In this document: positions 54,624-64,000 of the stretch, one piece after another
How the letters are laid out: every line of letters starts with the position of its first letter
Numbering within the stretch: the first letter of the stretch is position 1
Source of the DNA: Paracoccus aminovorans
GTDB lineage: Bacteria > Pseudomonadota > Alphaproteobacteria > Rhodobacterales > Rhodobacteraceae
Direction of reading: 5' to 3'
NCBI RefSeq assembly: GCF_900005615.1
Contig: NZ_LN832559.1
Location: 1,456,837-1,520,836 of the forward strand
Length of the DNA: 64,000 bases
Program-made: the position numbers and the translations under genes
Notes under the pieces: model-generated
Database searches by the model: none
What the model was told of the DNA's origin: nothing
What the model saw: only the letters and a program-made list of their open reading frames with translations

Positions 54624-54684
54624 TGCGGTCTCCTGCTGTCTGCTGCGCGGTTTAGCCGCGAAATGTGACAATGCGGTGTCGCTT

Positions 54685-55149
54685 TCAGAACAGGCCGGCG
54701 CAGGCGCGGATGATGCCGAAGGCGAAGCCGCCGCCGCTGGCATCGGCCACGGTGCCGCACCAGCGGCCGTCGCTGGAAAACAGGCTCTTGCTGCCCCTGG
54801 GACGATAGGCGACCCGCTTGCCGGTCAGGGTGAAGAGGTTCAGCGTGCCGGCGCCGTTCGGGGCGTAATAGCCGACCGCAGAACCGTCGGCGGTGAAGAT
54901 CACCCGCTTTTCGTTCTGGGTGTTGCGCGGGGAATTGGCGAAGCTGGTCCCGCTGTTGGCCGGGCTCGCCGCGGAATTCGCCGCGGCATAGGGCGAATTC
55001 GACGGGCGGGCGGGCTGGTTCTGCGGTGCGCCGGGACCCAGGTCGAAGGGCAGCCTGGTCTGGTCCAGCAGGAACAGCGGCGCATCCGCCAGGGCGGGCG
55101 TGGCGGCGAAGGTCAGGATCAGAGCAAGGAGTTTGTGGATCAGGCGCAT
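54685..55149 (-). CDS. exported protein of unknown function
   Basis: 154 aa with signal peptide MRLIHKLLALILTFAATPAL. A Ser/Asn/Ala/Pro-rich linker (residues 45-80) precedes a beta-rich C-terminal part with repeated short units (RVIFTADGSAVGYYAPNG, GKRVAYRPRGSKSLFSSDGR) and two Cys. No family recognised. Confidence 0.7.
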   Translation of the reverse strand: MRLIHKLLALILTFAATPALADAPLFLLDQTRLPFDLGPGAPQNQPARPSNSPYAAANSAASPANSGTSFANSPRNTQNEKRVIFTADGSAVGYYAPNGAGTLNLFTLTGKRVAYRPRGSKSLFSSDGRWCGTVADASGGGFAFGIIRACAGLF

Positions 55150-55271
55150 GGTCGGCTCCGTCTGCTGCGCCGATTGTGCGACAGGGACGGACGGAAGGAC
55201 AGGGGGGATGCGTGTGACGTTGCCGGCCAGCGGGAATGTCGCCTGAGCCGATGGCTGCCGGTCGCGGTCGG

Positions 55272-56144
55272 TCAGGAGGATGACAGCAGGATCACCCCGG
55301 CGATCAGCACCCCGCATCCGGCCAGCCGCCATGGGCCCACCGCCTCGCGCAGGATCAGCATTCCCATCAGCGCGCCCACCATCATCGACATTTCGCGCAT
55401 CGGGGCCACCAGGCTCAGCGGTGCGCCCCCCGTCAGGGCCGCCAGCACGAGGATGTAGGACAGCGGTTGCAGCACGCCCACGCCGATGGCGGTGCGCCAA
55501 TGGCCCCGCATCGCCGCGATGGCGCGGCGGCGGTCCGACAGCACCACCGGCAGCAGCAGGAAGACGCGCAGCAGGTTGGTGAACCAGTCCAGCATCACCG
55601 GCGCGATGCCAAGCGCCTTGACCGCATAGGCATCGACCACCGTATAGCTGGCGATCAGCCCGCCGGTCGTCACGCCCCAGCGGACGCCGGCCTGTCCTCC
55701 CGGCCGGGTGAAGGCGGCCAGCTTGCCCTGGGTGGCGATCAGCAGGATGCCGGCGACGACCAGCGCCAGGCCAAGCAGGCCCATGCCGGTCGGCGTCTCG
55801 CCCAGGATCAGGAAGGCCCCTATCGAGGAGAGCATCGGCCCGGTTCCCCGCGCCACCGGATAGACCACCGACAGGTCGGCCACCCGATAGCCGTGTTGCA
55901 GGCACAGGCTGTAGCCCAGGTGGATCAGCCCGCTGAGCAGGACGAAGCCCAGCTCGACCCGGCCCCAGCCCATGCCGCCCTGCGCCAGTAACCAGACCAC
56001 CCAGGGCGCATAGGCGATGCAGGCGACGATGCTGTAGGCCAGGACGAAGGCCGGTCCGGCCGAGGCGGCGCGCTTGGCCAGCAGGTTCCAGCTGGCATGG
56101 ATGAAAGATGCGAGAACGACGAGAAGAGCCGAGGCAAGCGTCAT
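55272..56144 (-). CDS. EamA/DMT-superfamily transporter, candidate guanidinium-related exporter
   Basis: 290 aa with ten hydrophobic segments in two EamA repeats (residues about 5-140 and 155-288). Family points are ASFIHASWNLLAKRA and YPVARGTGPMLSSIGAFLIL. The 5' leader carries a ykkC-class RNA, known in its guanidine-I form to switch on guanidine export or breakdown genes. That makes a small cationic metabolite the likely substrate. Confidence 0.87.
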   Translation of the reverse strand: MTLASALLVVLASFIHASWNLLAKRAASAGPAFVLAYSIVACIAYAPWVVWLLAQGGMGWGRVELGFVLLSGLIHLGYSLCLQHGYRVADLSVVYPVARGTGPMLSSIGAFLILGETPTGMGLLGLALVVAGILLIATQGKLAAFTRPGGQAGVRWGVTTGGLIASYTVVDAYAVKALGIAPVMLDWFTNLLRVFLLLPVVLSDRRRAIAAMRGHWRTAIGVGVLQPLSYILVLAALTGGAPLSLVAPMREMSMMVGALMGMLILREAVGPWRLAGCGVLIAGVILLSSS

Positions 56145-56185
56145 GGAGACCCCCTTATGCGCCGGGACGGCGCGGTTGATCTCGA

Positions 56186-56292
56186 CGTCTCCTCCCCTGG
56201 GCTTTTGTCCCTTGGGTGCAGCCGGGAACGCCCCGGTCTCTGCAACGCTCGGTCCTGCGGCGGATCGCCCGGAACCCTAGTTGCCACTCGGT
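56186..56292 (-). ncRNA. ykkC-class riboswitch, probably guanidine-I
   Basis: On the minus strand, 42 bases before the transporter ATG, the two hallmark blocks are present in the right order: ACTAGGGTTCCG (about 56270-56281) and GGACAAAAGCCC (56199-56210), followed by a purine-rich GGGGAGGAGA. GACCGAG lies between. ykkC variants also sense ppGpp, PRPP or nucleoside diphosphates; the transporter gene favours guanidine. Confidence 0.75.
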
Positions 56293-56385
56293 CGATGTCG
56301 CGATCCTAATCGGTATTGGACAGCGGCCTCAAGGGCTGACCGTCCGCTTTGCCCCCGCATGGAGGCCCCGCGCGTCCCTTTCTCC

Positions 56386-58029
56386 TTAAACCAGCCGCTC
56401 GTTATCCATCGCGGCGCGGACGAAGCCCGCGAACAGCGGCGCCGGCTCGAAGGGTTTCGATTTCAACTCGGGATGCGACTGCACGCCGATGAACCAGGGG
56501 TGGTCGCCGTATTCCACCACCTCGGGCAGCCGGCCGTCCGGCGACATGCCCGAAAAGGTCAGGCCCGCCGATTCCAGCTGGTCGCGGAATTTCGCGTCGA
56601 CCTCGTAGCGGTGGCGGTGGCGGTCCTCGATCTCCAGCGCGCCGCCATAGACCTCGGAGATCTTCGAGCCCGGCGCCAGCACGGCGGTATAGGCGCCCAG
56701 CCGCATGGTGCCACCCTTGTCGTCCGTCACCTTGCGGCTCACGGTGTAATTGCCCTGCACCCATTCCTTGAGGTGATAGACCACCGGGGTGAAGCGGGTC
56801 TTGCCGGCCTCGTGGTCGAACTCCTCCGAGCCGGCGTCGGGCATGTCGGCAAGGTTTCTCGCCGCCTCGATCACCGCCATCTGCATGCCCAGGCAGATGC
56901 CCAGATAGGGCACCTTCTTTTCGCGCGCGTAGCGGGCGGCGGTGACCATGCCCTCGGTGCCGCGCTCGCCGAAGCCGCCGGGGACGATGATGCCGTTATA
57001 GCCGTCCAGCAGATGCGCGCCTTCGCCTTCCAGCTTCTCGCTGTCGACCCAGTCGGCCTTGACGCGGACGCGATTGGCCATGCCGCCATGGGTCAGCGCC
57101 TCGGCGATGGATTTGTAGGCGTCCTCAAGCTGGGTGTATTTGCCGACGATGGCGATCCTGACCTGGCCCTCGGCATGGTTCAGCCGGTCCATCACATCTT
57201 CCCAGCGCGACATGTCGGGTCGCGGCGCCGGGCTGATCTGGAAGGCATCCAGCACCGCCTGGTCCAGGCCGGCGCGGTGATAGGCCAGCGGCGCCTCGTA
57301 GATCGACTTCAGGTCATAGGCCGGGATCACCGCATCGGGGCGGACGTTGCAGAACAGCGCGATCTTGGCGCGTTCCTTTTCCGGGATCGGCTGCTCGCTG
57401 CGGCAGACCAGCACGTCGGGCTGCAACCCGATGGAACGCAGCTCCTTGACGCTGTGCTGCGTCGGCTTGGTCTTGAGCTCGCCCGAGGCGGCCAGATAAG
57501 GCAGCAGCGTCAGGTGCATGAAGATGCAGCGCCCGCGCGGGCGGTCCTGGGCGAATTGCCGGATCGCCTCGAAGAAGGGCAGGCCCTCTATGTCGCCGAC
57601 GGTGCCGCCGATCTCGCAGAGCATGAAATCGACCTCGTCCTCGCCCACGGCCAGGAAGTCCTTGATCTCGTTGGTGACGTGGGGAATGACCTGGATGGTC
57701 TTGCCCAGATAGGCGCCGCGCCGCTCTTTCTCCAGCACGTTGGAATAGATCCGGCCCGAGGAGACGCTGTCGGTCTTGCGCGCCGAAACCCCGGTGAAGC
57801 GCTCGTAGTGGCCCAGGTCCAGGTCGGTCTCGGCGCCGTCGTCGGTGACGAAGACCTCGCCATGCTCGAACGGGCTCATCGTGCCCGGATCGACGTTCAG
57901 ATAGGGATCCAGCTTGCGCAGCCGGACGGTATAGCCCCGCGCCTGCAGCAAGGCCCCCAGCGCGGCCGAGGCGAGCCCCTTGCCCAGCGAAGACACCACG
58001 CCGCCGGTGATGAAGATATAGCGCGCCAT
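56386..58029 (-). CDS. pyrG: CTP synthase
   Basis: 547 aa. The N-terminal synthetase domain has [20 protein letters not shown] and [15 protein letters not shown]. The C-terminal glutaminase domain has the oxyanion PGGFGERG, the nucleophile [17 protein letters not shown], and the His/Glu pair in [12 protein letters not shown]. It aminates UTP to CTP using glutamine. Cluster with secG is common in alphaproteobacteria. Confidence 0.97.
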   Translation of the reverse strand: MARYIFITGGVVSSLGKGLASAALGALLQARGYTVRLRKLDPYLNVDPGTMSPFEHGEVFVTDDGAETDLDLGHYERFTGVSARKTDSVSSGRIYSNVLEKERRGAYLGKTIQVIPHVTNEIKDFLAVGEDEVDFMLCEIGGTVGDIEGLPFFEAIRQFAQDRPRGRCIFMHLTLLPYLAASGELKTKPTQHSVKELRSIGLQPDVLVCRSEQPIPEKERAKIALFCNVRPDAVIPAYDLKSIYEAPLAYHRAGLDQAVLDAFQISPAPRPDMSRWEDVMDRLNHAEGQVRIAIVGKYTQLEDAYKSIAEALTHGGMANRVRVKADWVDSEKLEGEGAHLLDGYNGIIVPGGFGERGTEGMVTAARYAREKKVPYLGICLGMQMAVIEAARNLADMPDAGSEEFDHEAGKTRFTPVVYHLKEWVQGNYTVSRKVTDDKGGTMRLGAYTAVLAPGSKISEVYGGALEIEDRHRHRYEVDAKFRDQLESAGLTFSGMSPDGRLPEVVEYGDHPWFIGVQSHPELKSKPFEPAPLFAGFVRAAMDNERLV

Positions 58030-58177
58030 CGGAAGACCCCCGTGAGTCGATCAAATAGGAAATCGCGGCCCGAATCTGGCCGGCATCACGGGACCCGAGA
58101 TATATCCGATTTGCCCCGCAGCCGCAACGGACCGCTATTTGTTGTAAGGGGCGCCGAACGCGCCCCAAGCTCTTGTA

Positions 58178-58702
58178 TCAGTTGGCAGCCGGCGCCGTCG
58201 CGGGCTCGGTTGCGGCCGGGGCTTCCGCCGCCGGCGGGGTTACCGGCTGGCTGGCGGGCGCACTGTCCTGCGTCCCGGCCGGGGCGGGCGCTTGCGAAGC
58301 CGGCGCGGGCGGCGTGGCCGGCTGGCCGGCACCGGGCAGCACGGGCTGGCCCGCGCCGGGCGGCGGGGCATAATCGCCGATGCCCGGCAGGCTGGGCGCC
58401 GGAGCCTGTTCCGTGGCGCCGCCCAGGTTCAGCTGATCGACGATCGAGCCGCTCGAGGAATTGCGCGCCGCGATGATGGTAAGCGCCATCGAGGTGATGA
58501 GAAAGCCGATGGCGAAGATCCAGGTCGCCCGGGACAGCGCGTTCGCCGCCTGCCGGCCGGTCATGACGCCGCCTCCGCCGCCGCCGCTGCCCATGCCCAG
58601 GCCGCCGCCTTCGGACCGCTGCAGCAGCACCACGCCGATCAGCAGCACGGCAAGGATCAGATGCACGGTCAGGATGATGTTTTCCACCACGGGGCCTTTC
58701 AT
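58178..58702 (-). CDS. secG: Sec translocase subunit SecG with a long Pro/Ala-rich tail
   Basis: 174 aa, against about 110 for typical SecG. Two transmembrane helices flank the conserved [20 protein letters not shown] and [15 protein letters not shown]. The last 90 residues are low-complexity Pro/Ala/Gln ([18 protein letters not shown]). It starts at 58702, divergent from cobQ. Confidence 0.93.
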   Translation of the reverse strand: MKGPVVENIILTVHLILAVLLIGVVLLQRSEGGGLGMGSGGGGGGVMTGRQAANALSRATWIFAIGFLITSMALTIIAARNSSSGSIVDQLNLGGATEQAPAPSLPGIGDYAPPPGAGQPVLPGAGQPATPPAPASQAPAPAGTQDSAPASQPVTPPAAEAPAATEPATAPAAN

Positions 58703-58756
58703 TCAACGACGCGCCTATCTAGTCACCAAGCTGGGAATTGGCAAGCGGGGGCGGGC

Positions 58757-60199
58757 ATGGGCGCGCTGATGATCCAGGGGACCGGCTCGAACGTCGGCAA
58801 GTCGCTGCTGGTGGCAGGGCTCTGCCGGGCGGCGCGGCTGCGGGGGATCGGCGTGGCGCCCTTCAAGCCGCAGAACATGTCGAACAATGCCGCGGTGACG
58901 GCGGAGGGCGGCGAGATCGGCCGCGCCCAGGCCTTGCAGGCCCGCGCGGCGGGGCTGGAGCCCTCGGTGCACATGAACCCGGTGCTGCTGAAGCCGGAAA
59001 CCGACCGCGCCGCGCAAGTGGTGGTGCAGGGGCGCGCCGTGGCCCGGGCGGCGGCCGCCGACTATGCGGCGCTGAAGGCACAGCTGATGAACGCGGTGCT
59101 GGACAGCTACGGCCGGCTGCGGGCCGGCCACGATCTGGTGCTGGTCGAGGGCGCGGGTTCGCCGGCCGAGGTCAACCTGCGCGCCCGCGACATCGCCAAC
59201 ATGGGCTTTGCCCGCGCGGCCGGCGTGCCGGTGGTGCTGGCCGGCGACATCGACCGCGGCGGCGTGATCGCGCAGATCGTCGGCACGCAGGCGGTGATCG
59301 ACCCCGAGGACGCAGCGATGATCCGCGGCTTCATCATCAACCGCTTCCGCGGCGATCCGACGCTGTTCGACGCCGGCCGCGCCTTCATCGCGCAGCGCAC
59401 CGGCTGGCCCGATCTGGGGTTGGTGCCCTGGTTCCCGGACGCCGCGCTGCTGCCGGCCGAGGATGCGGTGGACCTGCGCCGCGCCTCGGGGGCAGGGGGC
59501 TTGCATATCGCCTGCCCGATGCTGTCGCGGATCGCGAATTTCGACGATCTCGACCCGCTGGCGGCCGAACCCGGGGTGCGGCTGACCATGGTGCCGCCGG
59601 GACGGCCGCTGCCCGGGGATGCCGATCTGGTGATCCTGCCGGGCACGAAATCGACCCGCGGCGATCTCGCCTTCCTGCGCGTGCAGGGCTGGGACATCGA
59701 CCTGGCCGCCCATGTCCGGCGCGGCGGATATGTGCTGGGGATATGCGGCGGCTACCAGATGCTCGGCCGCGCGATCCACGACCCCCAGGGCCATGACGGC
59801 GATCCCGGCAGCACGCCGGGCCTGGGCCTGCTCTCGGTCGAGACCCGCATGGCCGCCGAAAAGAGGCTGACGCGAACCCGCGGCACCGCGCTTGGCCAGC
59901 CGATCGAAGGCTACGAGATCCACATGGGCCGGACCGAGGGCCCGGATTGCGCCCGCGCCTTCGCCCATATTCCCGGCCCCGACGGCGCCATCAGCCCGGA
60001 CGGGCGCATCGCCGGCACTTACCTGCACGGGCTGTTCTCGGACAACGGTTTCCGCGCCGCCTGGCTGGAGCAATTCGGGACGGCGTCGACGTTCGACTAC
60101 GGCGCGGGGGTCGAGGCGGTTCTGGACCGCCTGGCCGCGCATCTCGAGACGCATCTCGACATCGACCGGCTCTTCGCGCTGGCCCGCACCGCTGGCTAG
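58757..60199 (+). CDS. cobQ: cobyric acid synthase
   Basis: 480 aa from the ATG at 58757. It amidates adenosylcobyrinate a,c-diamide at four positions with glutamine. The N-terminal ATP domain has [14 protein letters not shown] and [12 protein letters not shown]. The glutaminase domain has [11 protein letters not shown] (nucleophile Cys) and a late [11 protein letters not shown] (His). No other cob gene or B12 riboswitch is nearby. Confidence 0.95.
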   Translation: MGALMIQGTGSNVGKSLLVAGLCRAARLRGIGVAPFKPQNMSNNAAVTAEGGEIGRAQALQARAAGLEPSVHMNPVLLKPETDRAAQVVVQGRAVARAAAADYAALKAQLMNAVLDSYGRLRAGHDLVLVEGAGSPAEVNLRARDIANMGFARAAGVPVVLAGDIDRGGVIAQIVGTQAVIDPEDAAMIRGFIINRFRGDPTLFDAGRAFIAQRTGWPDLGLVPWFPDAALLPAEDAVDLRRASGAGGLHIACPMLSRIANFDDLDPLAAEPGVRLTMVPPGRPLPGDADLVILPGTKSTRGDLAFLRVQGWDIDLAAHVRRGGYVLGICGGYQMLGRAIHDPQGHDGDPGSTPGLGLLSVETRMAAEKRLTRTRGTALGQPIEGYEIHMGRTEGPDCARAFAHIPGPDGAISPDGRIAGTYLHGLFSDNGFRAAWLEQFGTASTFDYGAGVEAVLDRLAAHLETHLDIDRLFALARTAG

Positions 60200-60849
60200 A
60201 GGATTTCCGCCAGGATCCGCCCGGCCTCCGCCTTGCAGGGCGTCAGCCGCGACCGGTCCTCGCCGGGAAAGAAGCGGGCACGGGTCGCGGTCGGCATCGG
60301 CGCCGGCGCGGCGATGCGGACGCGCGGGCCCAGCGCCGCGTTCTCGGCCTGCCAGCTGCGGGCCAGCGCAATCTGCGCCGCCTTGGTGGTGCCGTAGCTG
60401 CCGAAGAACTTCTGCCCGGCGCGCGCGTCGTCGAAAAACAGCGCCTGACCTTCGCGCGCGCGCAGCAGCGGCTCGATCAGCCCGATCAGCCCCCGCGTGG
60501 CGACGACGTTCAGATCGACCGATTTCTGGAAATCCTTGCCGTCGATATGCCCCGCCGGCGACAGCGGCGCGGCATGGATCGCGCAATGCGCCCAAAGATC
60601 GAGCCCGCCCCAACGCTCGAGCACCGCCTGCGCCAGCTGCACCATGGCCTCGGGCTGCCCTACGTCCAGCGGTGCCAGCGTGGCCGAGCCGCCGGCGCCG
60701 CGGATGCGGTCGTCCAGCTCTTCCAAGGCGCCGCTCGTGCGCGCCACGGCAAGGATGTGCCAGCCCCGCCCGGCAAGCGCTTCGGCCAATGCGGCGCCCA
60801 GGCCGCGCGAGGCGCCGGTGACCAGCGCGATTTTGTCATGTTCGCTCAT
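60196..60849 (-). CDS. SDR-family oxidoreductase
   Basis: 217 aa from the ATG at 60849. [11 protein letters not shown] is the NAD(P) motif and YGTTK the catalytic pair. The Ser of the triad is less clear ([16 protein letters not shown]), and the usual NNAG reads HCAIHA, so activity may differ from typical SDRs. It overlaps the cobQ end by four bases, convergently. Confidence 0.85.
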   Translation of the reverse strand: MSEHDKIALVTGASRGLGAALAEALAGRGWHILAVARTSGALEELDDRIRGAGGSATLAPLDVGQPEAMVQLAQAVLERWGGLDLWAHCAIHAAPLSPAGHIDGKDFQKSVDLNVVATRGLIGLIEPLLRAREGQALFFDDARAGQKFFGSYGTTKAAQIALARSWQAENAALGPRVRIAAPAPMPTATRARFFPGEDRSRLTPCKAEAGRILAEIL

Positions 60850-60920
60850 GGCGCCGATGTCGCATCGCGCCGGCCCACGCGCAAGTCCCGCCATGTCGCA
60901 CCTCGTTTTTCTTTTGTGTC

Positions 60921-60965
60921 AAATATCCCGGGGTGAGCCCCGCAGGGGCGAGGGGCAGAGCCCCT
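60921..60965 (-). repeat. Rhodobacteraceae-type intergenic element (copy 2)
   Basis: AAATATCCCGGGGTGAGCCC, then paired GC-rich hairpins ending GGGGC-AGA-GCCCC. Related to 36132-36166. It lies in the gap between the SDR gene and gltA. Confidence 0.5.
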
Positions 60966-60980
60966 TTCACCGGATCCGCC

Positions 60981-61013
60981 AAAAAGCGACGGCCCCGGAT
61001 CGCTCCGGGGCCG
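60981..61013 (-). terminator. gltA terminator
   Basis: GGCCCCGG (60991-60998) pairs with CCGGGGCC (61005-61012), followed on the minus strand by GTCGCTTTTT, about 20 bases after the stop. Confidence 0.88.
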
Positions 61014-61034
61014 CGATGCCTTTCGGCAATGGGC

Positions 61035-62327
61035 TCAGCGCTGGTCCAGCGGCTTGTAGTCGCGCCGCGGCGAGCCGACGTAAAGCTGGCGCGGGCGGCC
61101 GATCTTGTTCTGCGGATCGGCGATCATCTCTTTCCACTGCGAGATCCAGCCCACGGTGCGCGACACCGCGAAGATCGGCGTGAACATCGAAGTCGGGAAG
61201 CCGATCGCCTCGAGGATGATCCCGGAATAGAAGTCCACGTTGGGGTAGAGCTTCTTCTCGATGAAGTAATCGTCCTCCAGCGCGATCCGCTCCAGCTCCT
61301 TGGCGACCTGCAGCGTCGGGTTGTCGTGGATGCCCAAGAGGTCCAGCACCTCGTCCGCCGATTCCTTCATCACCTTGGCGCGCGGGTCGAAGTTCTTGTA
61401 GACCCGGTGGCCGAAGCCCATCAGCTTGAACGGATCGTTCTTGTCCTTGGCCCGGGCGATGAACTCGGGGATGCGGTCCACGCTGCCGATCTCGCGCAGC
61501 ATTTCCAGGCAGGCCTGGTTGGCGCCGCCATGGGCGGGGCCCCACAGGCAGGCGATGCCGGCCGCGATGCAGGCAAAGGGGTTCGCGCCCGACGAGCCCG
61601 CCAGCCGCACGGTCGAGGTCGAGGCGTTCTGCTCGTGATCCGCATGCAGGGTGAAGATGCGGTCCATGGCGCGCGCCACGGCCGGGTTGACCTTGTAGGT
61701 CTCTGCCGGGACCGAGAAGCACATGTGCAGGAAGTTGCTGGCATAATCCAGCTCGTTCTGCGGATAGACGAAGGGCTGGCCCAGCGAATACTTATAGGCC
61801 ATGGCGGCGATGGTCGGCACCTTGGCGATCAGCCGGATCGCCGCGACCTCGCGCTGCCAGGGGTCGTTGATGTCGAGGCTGTCGTGATAGAAGGCCGACA
61901 TCGCGCCCACCACGCTGACCATGGTCGCCATCGGGTGGCTGTCGCGGCGGAAGCCGCGGAAGAAATAGTGCATCTGTTCGTGCACCATGGTGTGGCGGGT
62001 GATGCGGGTCTCGAAATCCGCCAGTTGGGCCGTGCTCGGCAGCTCGCCGTAGAGCAGCAGGTAGCAGACCTCCAGGTAATGCGACTGGTCGGCCAGTTGC
62101 TCGATCGGATAGCCGCGATACCAAAGCTCGCCCTTGTCGCCGTCGATATAGGTGATCGTCGAATCGCAGGACGCGGTCGAGGTGAAGCCGGGGTCGTAGG
62201 TAAAGACCTCGGCCTGGCCATAGAGCTTGCGGATATCGATCACGTCCGGCCCCGCCGTGGGCGAAAGGATCGGAAGCTCGAGTTCCTTTCCTTCGACGAG
62301 CAGTCTTGCGGATTTGCTTTCTGCCAT
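61035..62327 (-). CDS. gltA: citrate synthase
   Basis: 430 aa, type II hexameric length. Catalytic residues lie in [20 protein letters not shown] (His), [15 protein letters not shown] (His) and [15 protein letters not shown] (Asp). It joins acetyl-CoA and oxaloacetate. AGGAAGAGGGA precedes the ATG. Close order gltX then gltA on the minus strand. Confidence 0.97.
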   Translation of the reverse strand: MAESKSARLLVEGKELELPILSPTAGPDVIDIRKLYGQAEVFTYDPGFTSTASCDSTITYIDGDKGELWYRGYPIEQLADQSHYLEVCYLLLYGELPSTAQLADFETRITRHTMVHEQMHYFFRGFRRDSHPMATMVSVVGAMSAFYHDSLDINDPWQREVAAIRLIAKVPTIAAMAYKYSLGQPFVYPQNELDYASNFLHMCFSVPAETYKVNPAVARAMDRIFTLHADHEQNASTSTVRLAGSSGANPFACIAAGIACLWGPAHGGANQACLEMLREIGSVDRIPEFIARAKDKNDPFKLMGFGHRVYKNFDPRAKVMKESADEVLDLLGIHDNPTLQVAKELERIALEDDYFIEKKLYPNVDFYSGIILEAIGFPTSMFTPIFAVSRTVGWISQWKEMIADPQNKIGRPRQLYVGSPRRDYKPLDQR

Positions 62328-62381
62328 TCCCTCTTCCTTTCACCTGTCTCCGGCCGCTGGCCGGGTGATGGGGTGCGGGTC

Positions 62382-63788
62382 TCAGCCCGCCTGGTCCTGC
62401 AGCCGGGCCAGCGTTTCGTCGCGGCCAAGTGCCATCATCATGTCGAACACGCTGGGGGTCGAACTGCGACCGGCCAGGGCGGCGCGAATTGGCGCTGCGA
62501 CCTTGCCCAGCCCCAGCCCGTGCGACTCGGCGATGGCCTTGGCCGCCGCCTCGAGCGCGTCGCGCCCCCAGCTAGCATGCTGCACCGCGGCAGTCAATTC
62601 TTTCAGTATACCACGGGATACAGTATCCAGCGCCGCAGCGGCCTTTTCCTCGACCGCGACGGGACGCGAGATCAGCGCGAAATGCGCCTGCTCCAGCAGC
62701 GCGGGCAGGGTTTTCGCCTTTGCTTTCAACGCCGGCAGCACGGCGGCCAGCCGCGCGGACTGCGCGTCGTCCAGTTGGGCCGCGCCGGTCGCGGTGCGGT
62801 AGGCCGCGATTTCGGCCATCAATTCGGCATCGTCCATGCGGGCGATATACCAGCCGCTGACATGTTCCAGCTTCTTGAAATCCAGCCGGGCAGGGGCCTT
62901 GCCGATGCCGGCCAGGTCGAACCATTCCCGGGCCTGGGCGTCGTCGAACAACTCGTCGTCGCCATGGCTCCAGCCCAGCCGGGCCAGGTAGTTGCGCATC
63001 GCCGCGGCCGGATAGCCCATGGCGGCGAATTCGTGCAGGCCCACGGCGCCGTGGCGCTTGGACAGCTTCTTGCCGTCCTCGCCATGGATCAGCGGGATAT
63101 GGGCAAAGACCGGGATCTCCCAGCCCATCGCCTGGTAGATCTGGATCTGGCGCGCGGCATTGGTCAGGTGGTCGTCGCCGCGGATGACATGGGTGACACC
63201 CATGTCATGGTCGTCCACCACCACCGCCAGCATATAGGTCGGCGTCCCGTCCGAACGCAGCAGCACCATGTCGTCGAGCTGGTCGTTGCGGAAGGTCACC
63301 GCGCCCTGCACCGCGTCATGCACCACGGTCTCGCCCGTGCGCGGCGCCTTCAGCCGAATGACGTGGGGCGCGTCGGGCAGGCTCGCCGGATCGGCGTCGC
63401 GCCAGGGCGACAGGAACAGGGTCGAGCGGCCCTCGGCTTTGGCCTTCTCGCGGAAGGATTCGATTTCCTCGGCGGTCGAGAAACATTTGTAGGCGCTGCC
63501 GTTCGCCAGCATCTCGCGGGCGACCTCGGCATGGCGGGCGCGGCCCTCGAACTGGCTGACCGGCGTGCCGTCCCAGTCGAGGCCGAGCCATTCCAGCCCC
63601 TGCAGGATCGCCTCGGTCGCCTCGGGGGTCGAGCGCGCGCGGTCGGTGTCCTCGATCCGCAGCAGGAACTTGCCGCCCCGGCCGCGGGCGTAAAGCCAGT
63701 TGAACAGCGCGGTGCGCGCGCCACCGATATGCAGATAGCCGGTGGGCGAAGGGGCGAAACGGGTCACGACGGGGCGGGAATCGGTCAT
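62382..63788 (-). CDS. gltX: glutamate-tRNA ligase
   Basis: 468 aa. HIGH motif is [14 protein letters not shown], the KMSKS-type motif is [11 protein letters not shown] and [16 protein letters not shown] is conserved. It charges tRNA-Glu. The gap of 54 bases to gltA may allow co-transcription. Confidence 0.97.
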   Translation of the reverse strand: MTDSRPVVTRFAPSPTGYLHIGGARTALFNWLYARGRGGKFLLRIEDTDRARSTPEATEAILQGLEWLGLDWDGTPVSQFEGRARHAEVAREMLANGSAYKCFSTAEEIESFREKAKAEGRSTLFLSPWRDADPASLPDAPHVIRLKAPRTGETVVHDAVQGAVTFRNDQLDDMVLLRSDGTPTYMLAVVVDDHDMGVTHVIRGDDHLTNAARQIQIYQAMGWEIPVFAHIPLIHGEDGKKLSKRHGAVGLHEFAAMGYPAAAMRNYLARLGWSHGDDELFDDAQAREWFDLAGIGKAPARLDFKKLEHVSGWYIARMDDAELMAEIAAYRTATGAAQLDDAQSARLAAVLPALKAKAKTLPALLEQAHFALISRPVAVEEKAAAALDTVSRGILKELTAAVQHASWGRDALEAAAKAIAESHGLGLGKVAAPIRAALAGRSSTPSVFDMMMALGRDETLARLQDQAG

Positions 63789-63911
63789 CGGGTGCGGATC
63801 GGTCCAGAAAAACGGGGTTTTGGCGCCATGCCGTTAATCCTTTTGAAAGAGTCGGCATGCCAGTCTTGGCGCAGTGATAAGCAACCGGCGTGACAAGGAC
63901 AAGTTTCGGCG

Positions 63912-64000
63912 ATGGATTCCGTGAAGGCGCACCCCGGCCCGGGGGTCCTGGGCGCGGCCCGGCCGCGCACGGCTACGGCACGTCCGCGGCGAGTGCCGGT
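63912..64000 (+). CDS. possible start of a divergent gene cut by the window edge
   Basis: An ATG with AAGGACA 13 bases upstream opens a frame to the window end (MDSVKAHPGPGVLGAARPR). Only 29 codons are visible. In related genomes comEC often lies divergently from gltX, so this may be its N-terminus, but the visible residues do not prove it. Confidence 0.3.
   Translation, partial: MDSVKAHPGPGVLGAARPRTATARPRRVP

Noticed and set aside
58703..58756. A cobalamin riboswitch before cobQ
   Set aside because: The gap to divergent secG is only 54 bases, too short for the aptamer.
1..64000. CRISPR array
   Set aside because: No regularly spaced short direct repeats were noticed and no cas genes are present.

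Overview
The window is GC-rich alphaproteobacterial chromosomal DNA. A complete beta-hydroxyaspartate cycle operon (bhcABCD with divergent bhcR), a liv transporter operon, gltA-gltX and intergenic elements common in Rhodobacteraceae point to Paracoccus or a close relative. The species cannot be fixed from the sequence.

Region 1 (1-21 kb) is an accessory island. Two type VI secretion (T6SS) modules face each other: vgrG, an Ala/Gly-rich candidate effector, then a Tat-exported partner. They run rightward at 1-4.3 kb and leftward at 15.3-20.1 kb. About 990 bp of the two vgrG genes appear identical in inverted orientation. Between and beside them lie scars: a PAAR remnant, a parDE pair cut by an IS66 element, a second IS66 scar with a TnpB/TnpC chimaera, a broken DUF2169 adaptor gene, an IS5 scar, an IS3 scar, an inverted copy of a small secreted-protein gene, and a tRNA-Val(CAC). 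An intact cluster of a LuxR-type regulator, an SDR, an aldonolactone/alditol oxidase-like flavoenzyme and an EutH-like permease (9.3-13.6 kb) also sits here.

Region 2 (21.2-30.1 kb) is metabolic. An NCS2 purine/urate permease, 5-hydroxyisourate hydrolase and 8-oxoguanine deaminase follow the bhcABCD operon on the same strand. Purine breakdown through allantoin releases glyoxylate, which the Bhc enzymes turn into oxaloacetate, so the layout suggests a purine-to-C4 route. A short coupled leader ORF precedes the deaminase.

Region 3 (30.1-34.3 kb) holds a caspase-fold-like protein that appears to lack the catalytic Cys, a pentapeptide-repeat protein with a chagasin-like tail, and a SARP/TPR regulator on the other strand. 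A pair of heptamers 11 bp apart precedes the first gene.

Region 4 (34.4-64 kb) is mostly core genome: purMN, livMH/livFG/livK, class II DAHP synthase, gmk, a gamma-carbonic anhydrase-like protein, a PhoR-like kinase ending at an IS110 scar, a polar amino-acid ABC transporter with a glutamine-synthetase-like ligase, TerB-like and DUF1330 proteins, ppk2, a DMT exporter behind a ykkC-class riboswitch, pyrG, secG, cobQ, an SDR, gltA and gltX.
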